A DNA stretch of 11,853 nt from NCBI GenBank assembly GCA_910576655.1, contig CAJTJC010000024.1, positions 1-11,853 on the forward strand, read 5' to 3'. Below are positions 1 through 7,093 of the stretch, piece by piece. The notes under the pieces are model-generated. The model searched no databases, was not told where the DNA came from, and worked only from the letters and a program-made list of their open reading frames with translations. Positions within the stretch are counted from its first letter, which is position 1; every line of letters starts with the position of its first letter. The DNA is from an uncultured Christensenella sp. GTDB taxonomy: Bacteria; Bacillota; Clostridia; Christensenellales; Borkfalkiaceae. A program made the position numbers and the translations under genes.

Positions 1-739
1 AGAGCAGATATATCGCATGCCGTTACTTCGTCCGCAACGGTTGCCGCGTTAAGAGAAAATCCGCCGCTGTTGCAAAAACAGTCCAATACTTTTCCATGGC
101 AGTATTTTCTGACGGCAAACCTGTTTTCCTTTTGGTCGAGGAAGTAGCCCGTTTTTTGCCCGTTTCTGACGTCGACGAGCATTTTCAAAGAGTTTTCTTC
201 AATACTGCAATATTGGGGACTTCGCCGTATAGCACCTGCTTTATTTCCGATAAGCCCTCTTTTTTTCTGACGGCTACGTCGCTTCGTTCGTAAATTCCTT
301 TCGGCGAAAACAGCTTTACAAGGCAGTTGCAAATCATTTCCTTGCGTAAATCTATACCGAGCGAAAGGCATTGCATTACTAAAACGTCGCCGTATCTGTC
401 AATAATAAGCGCGGGGAGGTTATCGGCTTCGGCAAAAACCATTCGATAACAGTTGTTGTAGCCAAGTTTCAAGCGGTAATCGTTTGCCTGCCTTATTCTG
501 TCAAGATACAGTTGTTCGTCGTCTGTTTCGTTTCCGCGTATGAAAATTCTTACGAGTATTTTCGATGCGTGATTTACGTAACCTTTCCCGACGAATCTTC
601 CGTCGAAAGAGTAAACCTCTGCAAGCGAACCGTTTTTATCTTTTCCCTCAATTCTTGCAACCTCGTTGGCATATACCCAGCTATGCCCGCCGACTATGCG
701 TTTTTCTTCATTCTTTTTTAAATAGATTTTGTAAGACAT
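1..739 (-). pseudogene. RlmI-like class I SAM-dependent rRNA methyltransferase, frameshifted and cut by the window edge
   Basis: The family (PUA domain plus Rossmann methyltransferase; E. coli RlmI methylates a cytosine of 23S rRNA) is recognised from both halves. The first frame, from 739 to 185, gives 184 residues: an N-terminal PUA-like part (about 1-75, with GGHSWVYANEV and GRFVGKGYVN), then ADNLPALIIDRYGD and GIYERSD. It runs into TGA five codons after the break. From about position 200 down to 1, the -1 frame continues the same protein with LKMLVDVRNGQKTGYFLDQ and the SAM-binding VLDCFCNSGGFSLNAA. Reading therefore needs one extra base near 200-203. The start at 739 is chosen over the ATG at 757 because AAAGGA lies 7 bases before it, inside the longer reading. 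The gene is either a pseudogene or carries a sequencing or assembly error; the catalytic C-terminus lies outside the window. The exact rRNA target cannot be told, since Bacillota homologues may modify a different 23S base. Confidence 0.85.
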
Positions 740-758
740 ATAAATTTCCTTTTGCATA

Positions 759-787
759 ACTATACCAAATTATAATAATAATGGCAA
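759..787 (-). promoter_or_regulatory. Sigma-A-like promoter for the methyltransferase gene
   Basis: On the minus strand, TTGCCA (787-782) and TATAGT (764-759) are separated by exactly 17 bases. Transcription would start near 752, leaving a very short leader of about 13 bases that just includes the AAAGGA ribosome site. Seen in sequence; activity is inferred. Confidence 0.5.
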
Positions 788-803
788 ATGCTTTGAATAA
801 AAA

Positions 804-832
804 TTGATTTTTTATTAATTAAATGTTAAAAT
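804..832 (+). promoter_or_regulatory. Possible promoter of the ABC exporter operon
   Basis: TTGATT (804-809) and TAAAAT (827-832) are 17 bases apart. The predicted start of transcription, about 838-841, falls next to the ATG at 842, so the mRNA would be leaderless or nearly so. No Shine-Dalgarno sequence precedes that ATG, which fits. The surrounding bases are very AT-rich, so a chance match is possible. Confidence 0.4.
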
Positions 833-841
833 GTGTTAAGT

Positions 842-2563
842 ATGCGGAAATTACTCAAATATTTAAAGCGTTATAAATTACAGAGTATTTTGGCTCCTCT
901 TTTCAAGCTGCTTGAAGCGGGGTTCGAGCTGTTCGTTCCTCTCGTCGTATCGGCAATTATCGATAACGGAATAAACGGCGGTGAAGGCTGGCGCTATATA
1001 GTGAATATGTGCCTCGTTTTGGTTGCGCTCGGGGTCGTGGGGTTAATCAGCGCAGTATCGGCGCAGTATTTTGCCGCAAAGGCGGCGGTCGGGTTTTCAA
1101 AGGAACTGCGGCACGATTTGTTCGATAAAATGCAATCGTTGTCCTATTCCGACATAGACAGAATAGGCACGCCCAAAATGATTACGCGAATGACCAGCGA
1201 CGTCAATCAAATTCAGTCCGGAGTAAACCTTGTTTTGCGTCTGTTTATGCGTTCGCCGTTTATCGTTTTCGGCGCAATGATAATGGCTTTTGTGCTCGAT
1301 GCAATTTCGGGCGGTGTATTTGCGATTACGATTGCCGTTCTTTTTATAGTGGTGTTTGCCATTATTTTGTCGAGTATTCCTCTGTATAAGAGGGTGCAGG
1401 GCAAGCTTGACGACGTTACTGCCGCTACGCGCGAAACGCTTACGGGTGTAAGAGTGCTGCGCGCTTTTTGCAAGGAAGACGAGGAAATTAGTAAATTCAA
1501 TAAGCGCAACGCAAGCCTGACAAAGTCGCAGATTGTAGTCGGCAGAATTTCTGCGCTTATGAACCCGCTTACCTATGCGATAATAAACTTAGCAATAATA
1601 GCCTTGCTGTACGTCGGCGCAATTAAAATCGATTCGGGTAATTTATCGCAGGGTAACGTAGTTGCGCTGTACAATTACATGAGTCAAATTCTCGTCGAGC
1701 TGATTAAGCTTGCAAACCTTATAATTACGGTTACCAAATCGTTTGCGTGTGCGGGAAGAGTCAATGAAATACTTGAAACGCCGATAGTCAAAAACGCGGT
1801 TTCAGATAACGGTGCGTGCAACGGTCACTTTATTGAATATAAAAACGTATGCGTTAATTACGGAGACGCGGAAATGAATGCGCTCAGCGATATTTCCTTT
1901 ATAGCGGAGCGCGGGCAGACGATAGGCGTAATAGGAGGTACCGGTTCGGGAAAAACCACGCTCGTCAATATGCTTCCGCATTTTTACGATGTGAGTAGCG
2001 GCAGCGTTTTAATAGACGGCAAAAACGTAAATTCGATAGACGACGGAGCTTTGCGCGCGAAGTGCGGAATCGTTCCCCAGCGGGCGGTGCTTTTTAAGGG
2101 CACTATACGCGACAATATGCTGTGGGGCAAGGACGACGCAAGCGACGAAGAAATTTGTTCGGCGATAAGCTCAGCGCAGGCGGAGGACGTTATAAAATCG
2201 AAAGCGGACGGACTTGACGAAGCTGTAGAACAGGGCGGTAAGAATTTTTCTGGCGGACAGCGCCAAAGGTTGACTATTGCGCGAGCGCTTGTCAAAAAAC
2301 CCGAAATACTTATTCTCGACGACAGCGCGTCCGCGCTCGATTATGCTACGGATGCAAATCTCAGAAAATCGTTAAAAGAGCTTGATTACAGCCCGACGGT
2401 ATTTATAGTTTCCCAACGCACGTCTTCGATAAAGCACGCAGATAAAATAATCGTGCTTGACGGCGGAAAAATGGTCGGTGTCGGAACTCACGACGAGCTT
2501 TTGAAAACTTGCCCCATTTATAACGAAATACACTTTTCTCAATACGAAAAGGAGGGTGTTTAA
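842..2563 (+). CDS. Heterodimeric ABC exporter, first subunit (degenerate catalytic site)
   Basis: ABC half-transporter with an N-terminal six-helix membrane domain (about residues 15-310) and a C-terminal nucleotide-binding domain. The family exports drugs, lipids or peptides across the cytoplasmic membrane; the substrate here is unknown. Numbered from the in-frame GTG at 833, Walker A GGTGSGKTT is at 368-376, the Q-loop region contains VPQRAVLFKGTIRDN, the signature FSGGQRQRL starts at 472, and Walker B is ILILDDSASALD with Asp-497 where the catalytic Glu belongs. The switch His is Gln-528 (IVSQRTSS). These two changes mark the non-catalytic half of TM287/288- or BmrCD-type heterodimers. 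I prefer the ATG at 842 (573 aa) because family members start MRKLLKYL and the possible promoter overlaps 833. It is followed 3 bases later by its partner, with AAAAGGAGG at 2547-2555 serving that gene. Confidence 0.92.
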   Translation: MRKLLKYLKRYKLQSILAPLFKLLEAGFELFVPLVVSAIIDNGINGGEGWRYIVNMCLVLVALGVVGLISAVSAQYFAAKAAVGFSKELRHDLFDKMQSLSYSDIDRIGTPKMITRMTSDVNQIQSGVNLVLRLFMRSPFIVFGAMIMAFVLDAISGGVFAITIAVLFIVVFAIILSSIPLYKRVQGKLDDVTAATRETLTGVRVLRAFCKEDEEISKFNKRNASLTKSQIVVGRISALMNPLTYAIINLAIIALLYVGAIKIDSGNLSQGNVVALYNYMSQILVELIKLANLIITVTKSFACAGRVNEILETPIVKNAVSDNGACNGHFIEYKNVCVNYGDAEMNALSDISFIAERGQTIGVIGGTGSGKTTLVNMLPHFYDVSSGSVLIDGKNVNSIDDGALRAKCGIVPQRAVLFKGTIRDNMLWGKDDASDEEICSAISSAQAEDVIKSKADGLDEAVEQGGKNFSGGQRQRLTIARALVKKPEILILDDSASALDYATDANLRKSLKELDYSPTVFIVSQRTSSIKHADKIIVLDGGKMVGVGTHDELLKTCPIYNEIHFSQYEKEGV

Positions 2564-2566
2564 GTT

Positions 2567-4333
2567 ATGAAGCTTCGTAATAAAAGCGTTTTAAAGCGTA
2601 TATTAAAGCAGTTGAAGCGTTATAAGCTATGGCTGGCATTAACTGTTTTCTTTGCGATTTTGACCGTTGCGGGAACGCTTACGGTACCCGTTCTGTTCGG
2701 TCAAATTATAAATCTTTTGGACTTTACAAAAGTCGATACTATTGATTTTGAAGAAATTTTCAGGCTGTTTATCATTATCGGCGCAACCGTTGGGTTGACC
2801 TGCGTCGTGCAGTGGCTGATGAATATAATAAATAATCATATAACGTATAACGTCGTCAAAGACGTAAGGCGTGAAGCTTTTGCAAATTTACAGCGCTTGC
2901 CTTTGAAATATATAGACTCTCATTCCTACGGCGATATTATAAGCCGCAATATTGCGGACGTAGACGCTTATGCCGACGGACTTTTGATGGGCTTTACGCA
3001 GTTGTTTACAGGCGTTCTCACGATAGTGGGAACAATGGTAATTATGCTTGTATTGAACTGGGTTGTCGCGCTCATAATTTTGGTTTTAACTCCGCTGTCG
3101 CTGTTTGTGGCAAAATTCATCGCGTCTCGGACCTATCATTTATTTAAAGCAACGTCCGAAATTCGTGGAGAACAAACTGCGTTTATAGACGAAATGATAG
3201 GTAATTTGAAGGTGGTTAAAGCCTTCAATCACGAAAGCGAGAACCTTGAAAGGTTTGACGAAATTAATTCGCGCCTTACAAAAGCTTCGTTAAAGTCGAT
3301 TTTTTATTCTTCGCTTACAAACCCCTGTACACGTTTTGTAAACGCCGTCGTTTACGCTGCGGTTGCGCTTTCGGGCGGACTTATGCTTGTATTCAACGTA
3401 TCGCTGCCGATAGTGTTTAACGTTGGTATACTTGCAAGCTTACTTTCTTATGCCAACCAGTATACCAAGCCGTTTAACGAAATATCGGGCGTGGTTACGG
3501 AATTACAGAATGCTTTTGCGTGCGCGGGCAGAATTTACGAGCTTATTGACGAGCAGCCGCAGAAACCCGATTCGCCCGATTCTATAAAGCTTAAAGACGT
3601 AAACGGGGACGTTGAAATAAAGAACGTAGATTTTTCGTATACTGCGGACACTAAGTTGATTGAAGATTTAAATATCGCTGCCAAAGCGGGTCAGCGTATA
3701 GCGATAGTCGGCTCGACAGGCTGCGGAAAAACTACTATAATCAATTTGCTTATGCGTTTTTACGAGCCGGACAGCGGTACGATAGAAGTAGACGGCAATA
3801 ATATTCAGAACGTAACACGCGCGTCGTTGCGCAGAAACTACGGAATGGTTTTGCAGGATACATGGTTGAAGAGCGGTACTGTAAGAGAAAATATCTCGTT
3901 CGGCAATACAAACGCTACCGATGAGGAAATAATTGCTGCGGCAAAAGCCGCACACGCGCACAACTTTATAATGCAGCTGCCCGACGGCTATAATACCGAA
4001 ATAGCGGAAGACGGCGGAAACCTGTCTCAAGGACAAAAACAGCTTTTGTGTATTGCGCGAATAATGCTTTGTCTGCCGCCTATGCTTATTTTAGACGAAG
4101 CGACTTCGTCTATAGATACGCGTACCGAACTGAAAATTCAGCAGGCATTCGCTTCACTTATGAACGGCAGAACGTGCTTTATCGTTGCGCATAGATTATC
4201 AACAATTAAAAACGCCGATATTATTCTTGTTATGGATAAGGGAAAAATAATCGAACAAGGAACACATAAACAGTTGTTAGAGCTTAACGGATGCTATTCT
4301 AAGCTGTATAACAGCCAGTTTGCGGTGTATTAA
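2567..4333 (+). CDS. Heterodimeric ABC exporter, second subunit (degenerate signature motif)
   Basis: ABC half-transporter of 588 residues, with a six-helix membrane domain (about 15-320) and then a nucleotide-binding domain. Walker A GSTGCGKTT is at 382-390, the Q-loop LQDTWLKSGTVREN follows, Walker B MLILDEATSSID carries Asp-510 and catalytic Glu-511, and the switch His is His-542 (IVAHRLSTI). The signature is LSQGQ at 486-490 instead of LSGGQ. It therefore supplies the catalytic Walker residues to the one competent site, whose signature comes from the upstream subunit, and it supplies the weak signature to the other site. This matches known heterodimeric exporters (LmrCD, BmrCD, TmrAB). 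The start is fixed by AAAAGGAGG 11 bases upstream. It is transcribed with the preceding gene, with a 3-base gap. No transcriptional regulator gene is adjacent, so the inducer and cargo cannot be guessed. Confidence 0.93.
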   Translation: MKLRNKSVLKRILKQLKRYKLWLALTVFFAILTVAGTLTVPVLFGQIINLLDFTKVDTIDFEEIFRLFIIIGATVGLTCVVQWLMNIINNHITYNVVKDVRREAFANLQRLPLKYIDSHSYGDIISRNIADVDAYADGLLMGFTQLFTGVLTIVGTMVIMLVLNWVVALIILVLTPLSLFVAKFIASRTYHLFKATSEIRGEQTAFIDEMIGNLKVVKAFNHESENLERFDEINSRLTKASLKSIFYSSLTNPCTRFVNAVVYAAVALSGGLMLVFNVSLPIVFNVGILASLLSYANQYTKPFNEISGVVTELQNAFACAGRIYELIDEQPQKPDSPDSIKLKDVNGDVEIKNVDFSYTADTKLIEDLNIAAKAGQRIAIVGSTGCGKTTIINLLMRFYEPDSGTIEVDGNNIQNVTRASLRRNYGMVLQDTWLKSGTVRENISFGNTNATDEEIIAAAKAAHAHNFIMQLPDGYNTEIAEDGGNLSQGQKQLLCIARIMLCLPPMLILDEATSSIDTRTELKIQQAFASLMNGRTCFIVAHRLSTIKNADIILVMDKGKIIEQGTHKQLLELNGCYSKLYNSQFAVY

Positions 4334-4383
4334 TAAAATTAAAGCGCTCGGAATAAAAGTTAAAAATTATAAATGGAGAATAT

Positions 4384-5961
4384 ATGTTACAGGTAAATAA
4401 CGTGTCATTGCAATATGGCAGCAAGAAATTATTTGAAGAAGTCAATTTAAAATTTACAAAGGGCAACTGTTACGGTATAATCGGCGCTAACGGTGCGGGT
4501 AAATCTACGTTTTTAAAGGTTTTAAGCGGCGAAATAGAACCGAACAAGGGCGACGTTTCGATTGATAAAACCGAGAGAATGTCCGTTTTACAGCAAAACC
4601 AGAACGCGTTTGACCACGTAACGGTCTTGCGCGCAGTCATGCTCGGGCACAAAAGACTGGTTGAGATAATGGACGAAAAGGACGCGCTTTATGCCAAATC
4701 CGATTTTACGGAAGATGACGGTGTTCGTGCAAGCGAGCTTGAAAGCGAGTTTGCCGAGCTTGGCGGCTGGGACGCCGAGTACGAGGCGCAGACGCTTTTA
4801 AACGCCTTGGATATTACCGAGGAATTTTACGAAATCCCTATGTCGGAAGTGGACGCGAAGCATAAGGTCAAAATACTGCTTGCGCAGGCGCTTTTCGGTA
4901 ATCCCGATATTCTTCTTCTGGACGAGCCTACCAACAACCTCGATATTAAAACGGTGCGCTGGCTGGAAAATTACCTGCTTGACTTTGAAAACACCATAAT
5001 AATAGTTTCTCATAACAGACACTTTTTAAATAAGGTCTGCACTCATATATGCGACGTAGATTACGGCAAAATAAATATGATGCTCGGTAACTATGATTTC
5101 TGGTATGAAACGAGTCAACTTCTGGCGCGTCAGCAGAAGGACCAGAATAAAAAGAACGAACAGCGCGCAAAGGAATTACAGGAATTTATTGCGCGCTTTG
5201 CGGCCAACGCATCTAAATCCCGTCAGGCAACTTCGAGGAAAAAAGAGCTTGAAAAGCTTACTATTTCCGATTTCAAGCCCTCGCTGAGGAAGTATCCGTT
5301 TATCGACTTTAAATATGAAAAGGAAATCGGAAACGATATACTTGTTGTGGACGGACTTACGAAAAAAGGATATTTCGAAGATATTTCTTTTACCGTACAG
5401 AAAGATGACAAAATCGGTATAGTTAGCGATAAGAGTACGACGGTTTCTATGCTGTACGATATTTTAGTCGGGAAAGTGCAGCCCGATGCGGGCAGTGTAA
5501 AATGGGGTAAGACGATTTCAACGTCTTATTTCCCCGAAAATAATAACGAATACTTTTTAGGCTGCGACTACAATCTCGTTGAGTGGCTCAGTCAATATTC
5601 AAAAGACCATTACGAGGAATACCTTCGCGGTTGGCTGGGCAGAATGTTATTCTCCGGCGAAGAGGCATTAAAGCAGGCGAAGGTGCTGTCCGGCGGGGAA
5701 AAGGTACGCTGTATGCTTGCGAAAATGATGCTTGAAGGCAGTAATTTTCTTATTTTTGACGAACCTACTAACCACCTTGACCTTGAATCTATCACGGCGC
5801 TTAATAACGGTATGAAAAATTTTAAAGGTTGTATGCTTTTTACATCTCATGACCAGGAGCTGATGAACACCGTTGCCAACAGAATAATAGAGATAAACGG
5901 AACCAAAAAGTTCGACAAAAAGGTCACTTACGACGAATATATTGATGTCGTTTCTCAATAA
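4384..5961 (+). CDS. ABC-F family ATPase, YbiT/YkpA-like
   Basis: Soluble protein of 525 residues with two ABC domains and no membrane segments. ABC-F proteins act at the ribosomal E-site as translation factors, and some protect against antibiotics; this subgroup is not known to be a proven resistance factor. Domain 1 has Walker A GANGAGKST (34-42), Walker B LLLDEPTNNLD (Asp-180, Glu-181) and switch His-210, but the usual signature is replaced by MSEVDAKHKVKILLAQ (153-168). A charged linker follows (about 245-300, QKDQNKKNEQRAKELQEF), the P-site tRNA-interacting arm. Domain 2 has LSGGEKVR (from 435), FDEPTNHLD (Asp-459, Glu-460) and His-489, but its Walker A is collapsed to GIVSDKSTT (345-353), lacking the glycines. 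The start has GGAG 5 bases upstream. It lies 50 bases behind the exporter pair with no terminator seen, so co-transcription is likely. Confidence 0.9.
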   Translation: MLQVNNVSLQYGSKKLFEEVNLKFTKGNCYGIIGANGAGKSTFLKVLSGEIEPNKGDVSIDKTERMSVLQQNQNAFDHVTVLRAVMLGHKRLVEIMDEKDALYAKSDFTEDDGVRASELESEFAELGGWDAEYEAQTLLNALDITEEFYEIPMSEVDAKHKVKILLAQALFGNPDILLLDEPTNNLDIKTVRWLENYLLDFENTIIIVSHNRHFLNKVCTHICDVDYGKINMMLGNYDFWYETSQLLARQQKDQNKKNEQRAKELQEFIARFAANASKSRQATSRKKELEKLTISDFKPSLRKYPFIDFKYEKEIGNDILVVDGLTKKGYFEDISFTVQKDDKIGIVSDKSTTVSMLYDILVGKVQPDAGSVKWGKTISTSYFPENNNEYFLGCDYNLVEWLSQYSKDHYEEYLRGWLGRMLFSGEEALKQAKVLSGGEKVRCMLAKMMLEGSNFLIFDEPTNHLDLESITALNNGMKNFKGCMLFTSHDQELMNTVANRIIEINGTKKFDKKVTYDEYIDVVSQ

Positions 5962-5968
5962 TCGAACA

Positions 5969-6022
5969 TTTTGTAAAAAAATAAACAAATTACGACAAAT
6001 ATTTTAGTATATTTTTACAAAA
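5969..6022. repeat. AT-rich inverted repeat upstream of spo0A
   Basis: A perfect 11-bp inverted repeat, TTTTGTAAAAA at 5969-5979 and TTTTTACAAAA at 6012-6022, with a 32-base centre. It begins 7 bases after the ABC-F stop and ends 5 bases before the -35 element of the spo0A promoter. The stem has a single G-C pair per arm and no GC core, so it is a poor terminator; a protein-binding site upstream of the promoter is an alternative reading. Confidence 0.55.
5981..6000 (-). promoter_or_regulatory. Tandem 10-bp repeat, possible Spo0A-box-like operator
   Basis: On the minus strand the 20 bases read as two consecutive 10-base units, ATTTGTCGTA then ATTTGTTTAT, identical in their first six bases. 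The first contains TGTCGTA, one mismatch from the Spo0A box TGTCGAA known from Bacillus; the second unit is much weaker. A 10-bp spacing puts both on one face of the helix. Position, just upstream of the spo0A promoter, suggests autoregulation, but this is inference. Confidence 0.3.
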
Positions 6023-6027
6023 ATAGC

Positions 6028-6056
6028 TTTACATCTTCAAAATAATGCTGTATAAT
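6028..6056 (+). promoter_or_regulatory. Sigma-A-type promoter of spo0A
   Basis: TTTACA at 6028-6033 and a perfect TATAAT at 6051-6056 are separated by 17 bases. Transcription would begin near 6063, giving a leader of about 28 bases that includes AGGGA at 6076-6080. No sigma-H-like element, as found at the Bacillus sporulation promoter, was recognised. Confidence 0.75.
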
Positions 6057-6090
6057 CTAATTATTCAATACTGACAGGGAAGTAATATTG

Positions 6091-6861
6091 ATGAAAACAG
6101 CAAATATTGTAATTTTTGAACGAAATGAAGAATTTTTGAACACACTGCGCGATTATTTCGAAAAGACGAACGGCTTCAATGTATGCGCAACGGCAGTAAC
6201 GGGCGACGCCGCACTTGAAGCTTTGCGGTCCGTTAATCCCGATGTGGCGATTATCGATACCGCTTTGAAGGGGATAGACGGAATAAAGCTTTTGGACCAT
6301 ATAAAAAGCTTATGTCCCGATTGCGTTTCGTTTATGATGTCTGAGTTCGATAATGACAGGATAGTAAATTCGGCCATCAACCACGGCGCGATATATTATT
6401 TTATTAAACCTGTAACACCGCAGGTTATCGGCGAGCGTGTTTTTGATATACTCAACGAAAGGGTTGCCGATTATAAAATATCTACCGAAATGAGGGACAA
6501 GCGAAAAACAACTTCGCTTGACGAAAAAATCAGTAATATTTTTATTACAATAGGCATTCCGCCGCATATCAAGGGTTTCGTTTATATGCGAGAGGGTATA
6601 AAAATGGCGGTTGAAAATCCTTCTATAATCAATAAAGTTACCAAAGAGTTGTATCCCAAAATCGCAATGAAGCACGCGACTACTTCGAGTAAGGTTGAAA
6701 GGGCTATAAGGCATGCAATAGAAGTTGCGTGGAACAGGGGCAGGACCGATGCAATCAGTTCTATATTCGGAGCGCGTGTTTACATAGGAAACGAAAGACC
6801 GACGAACAGCGAATTTATCGCTTTGGTGGCGGACAAACTGTTACTTGAAAATTATAATTAA
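6091..6861 (+). CDS. spo0A: Stage 0 sporulation protein A (response regulator)
   Basis: Master transcription factor for entry into sporulation, 256 residues, with an N-terminal receiver and a C-terminal Spo0A DNA-binding domain. The receiver shows the phosphoacceptor Asp-56 (DVAIID), Ser-84 in the Thr/Ser switch position and Lys-106 (FIKP), matching Bacillus numbering. The acidic pocket, normally ADDN, is FERN: Glu-10 and Arg-11 replace the two aspartates that hold magnesium. The effector domain (about 140-256) is strongly conserved: GIPPHIKGFVYMREGI, LYPKIAMKHATTSSKVERA, RAIRHAIEVAWNRG with the recognition helix at 201-217, and ERPTNSEFIALVADKL at the end. I chose the ATG at 6091 over the TTG at 6088 because it preserves the family numbering; AGGGA lies 10 bases upstream. 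The gene has its own promoter and terminator. Its usual neighbour spoIVB is absent; ABC-F and tRNA-Leu flank it. Confidence 0.96.
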   Translation: MKTANIVIFERNEEFLNTLRDYFEKTNGFNVCATAVTGDAALEALRSVNPDVAIIDTALKGIDGIKLLDHIKSLCPDCVSFMMSEFDNDRIVNSAINHGAIYYFIKPVTPQVIGERVFDILNERVADYKISTEMRDKRKTTSLDEKISNIFITIGIPPHIKGFVYMREGIKMAVENPSIINKVTKELYPKIAMKHATTSSKVERAIRHAIEVAWNRGRTDAISSIFGARVYIGNERPTNSEFIALVADKLLLENYN

Positions 6862-6865
6862 AATT

Positions 6866-6899
6866 TAGTCCGATAAATTTAGTTTTATCGGATTATTTT
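6866..6899 (+). terminator. Rho-independent terminator of spo0A
   Basis: TCCGATAAA (6869-6877) pairs perfectly with TTTATCGGA (6884-6892) around a 6-base loop. The stem can be extended outward by a G-T wobble and two A-T pairs. TTATTTT follows. It lies 4 bases after the stop codon. Confidence 0.75.
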
Positions 6900-6911
6900 A
6901 ATATAAAAAAC

Positions 6912-6940
6912 TTGATTTTTGCACGACAATATAATATAAT
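6912..6940 (+). promoter_or_regulatory. Promoter of tRNA-Leu(CAA)
   Basis: TTGATT (6912-6917) and a perfect TATAAT (6935-6940), 17 bases apart. The predicted transcription start is about 10 bases before the mature tRNA. Confidence 0.75.
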
Positions 6941-6956
6941 AAATAAGCTACTTATT

Positions 6957-7043
6957 GCCGCTGTGGTGGAATTGGCAGACGCGCTGGACTCAAAATCCAG
7001 TGGTAGCGATACCGTGTCGGTTCGACCCCGACCAGCGGCACCA
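6957..7043 (+). tRNA. tRNA-Leu, anticodon CAA
   Basis: Class II tRNA of 87 bases with encoded CCA. The acceptor strands GCCGCTG (6957-6963) and CAGCGGC (7033-7039) pair fully, with discriminator A at 7040. The anticodon stem CTGGA/TCCAG encloses the loop CTCAAAA; the anticodon CAA is at 6991-6993 and reads UUG. A long variable arm follows, then the T-loop GTTCGAC. The D region TGGTGGAATTGGCAGACGC is typical of leucine tRNAs. Confidence 0.97.
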
Positions 7044-7046
7044 TGC

Positions 7047-7079
7047 AAACCCGAGCCAAACGGCTTGGGTTTGTTTTTT
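7047..7079 (+). terminator. Rho-independent terminator of tRNA-Leu(CAA)
   Basis: AAACCCGAGCC (7047-7057) pairs with GGCTTGGGTTT (7062-7072) over 11 bp including one G-T wobble, around the loop AAAC, followed by G and six T. It lies 4 bases after the tRNA and ends only 14 bases before the next start codon. Confidence 0.9.
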
Positions 7080-7093
7080 ACTTACGAGGAATT

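Noticed and set aside
182..190. CTT TGA at the end of the first methyltransferase frame resembles the prfB +1 programmed frameshift site.
   Set aside because: The downstream homologous frame is -1, not +1, relative to the first; a +1 shift at CTT TGA would read unrelated residues. There is also no Shine-Dalgarno-like stimulator just upstream.
96..293. Plus-strand open frame opposite the methyltransferase.
   Set aside because: It is antisense to a region with clear methyltransferase homology, lacks a ribosome site and resembles no family I know; the other short frames inside genes were dismissed on the same grounds.
4334..4383. Possible separate promoter or terminator between the exporter pair and the ABC-F gene.
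   Set aside because: The 50 bases show no paired -35/-10 elements at proper spacing and no stem-loop with a T-tract, so co-transcription is the simpler reading.
7043..7093. A longer reading of the nuclease starting at 7043, within the tRNA CCA end.
   Set aside because: The extra 17 codons cover the tRNA end and the terminator hairpin; the ATG at 7094 has a GAGGA ribosome site and matches the family N-terminus.
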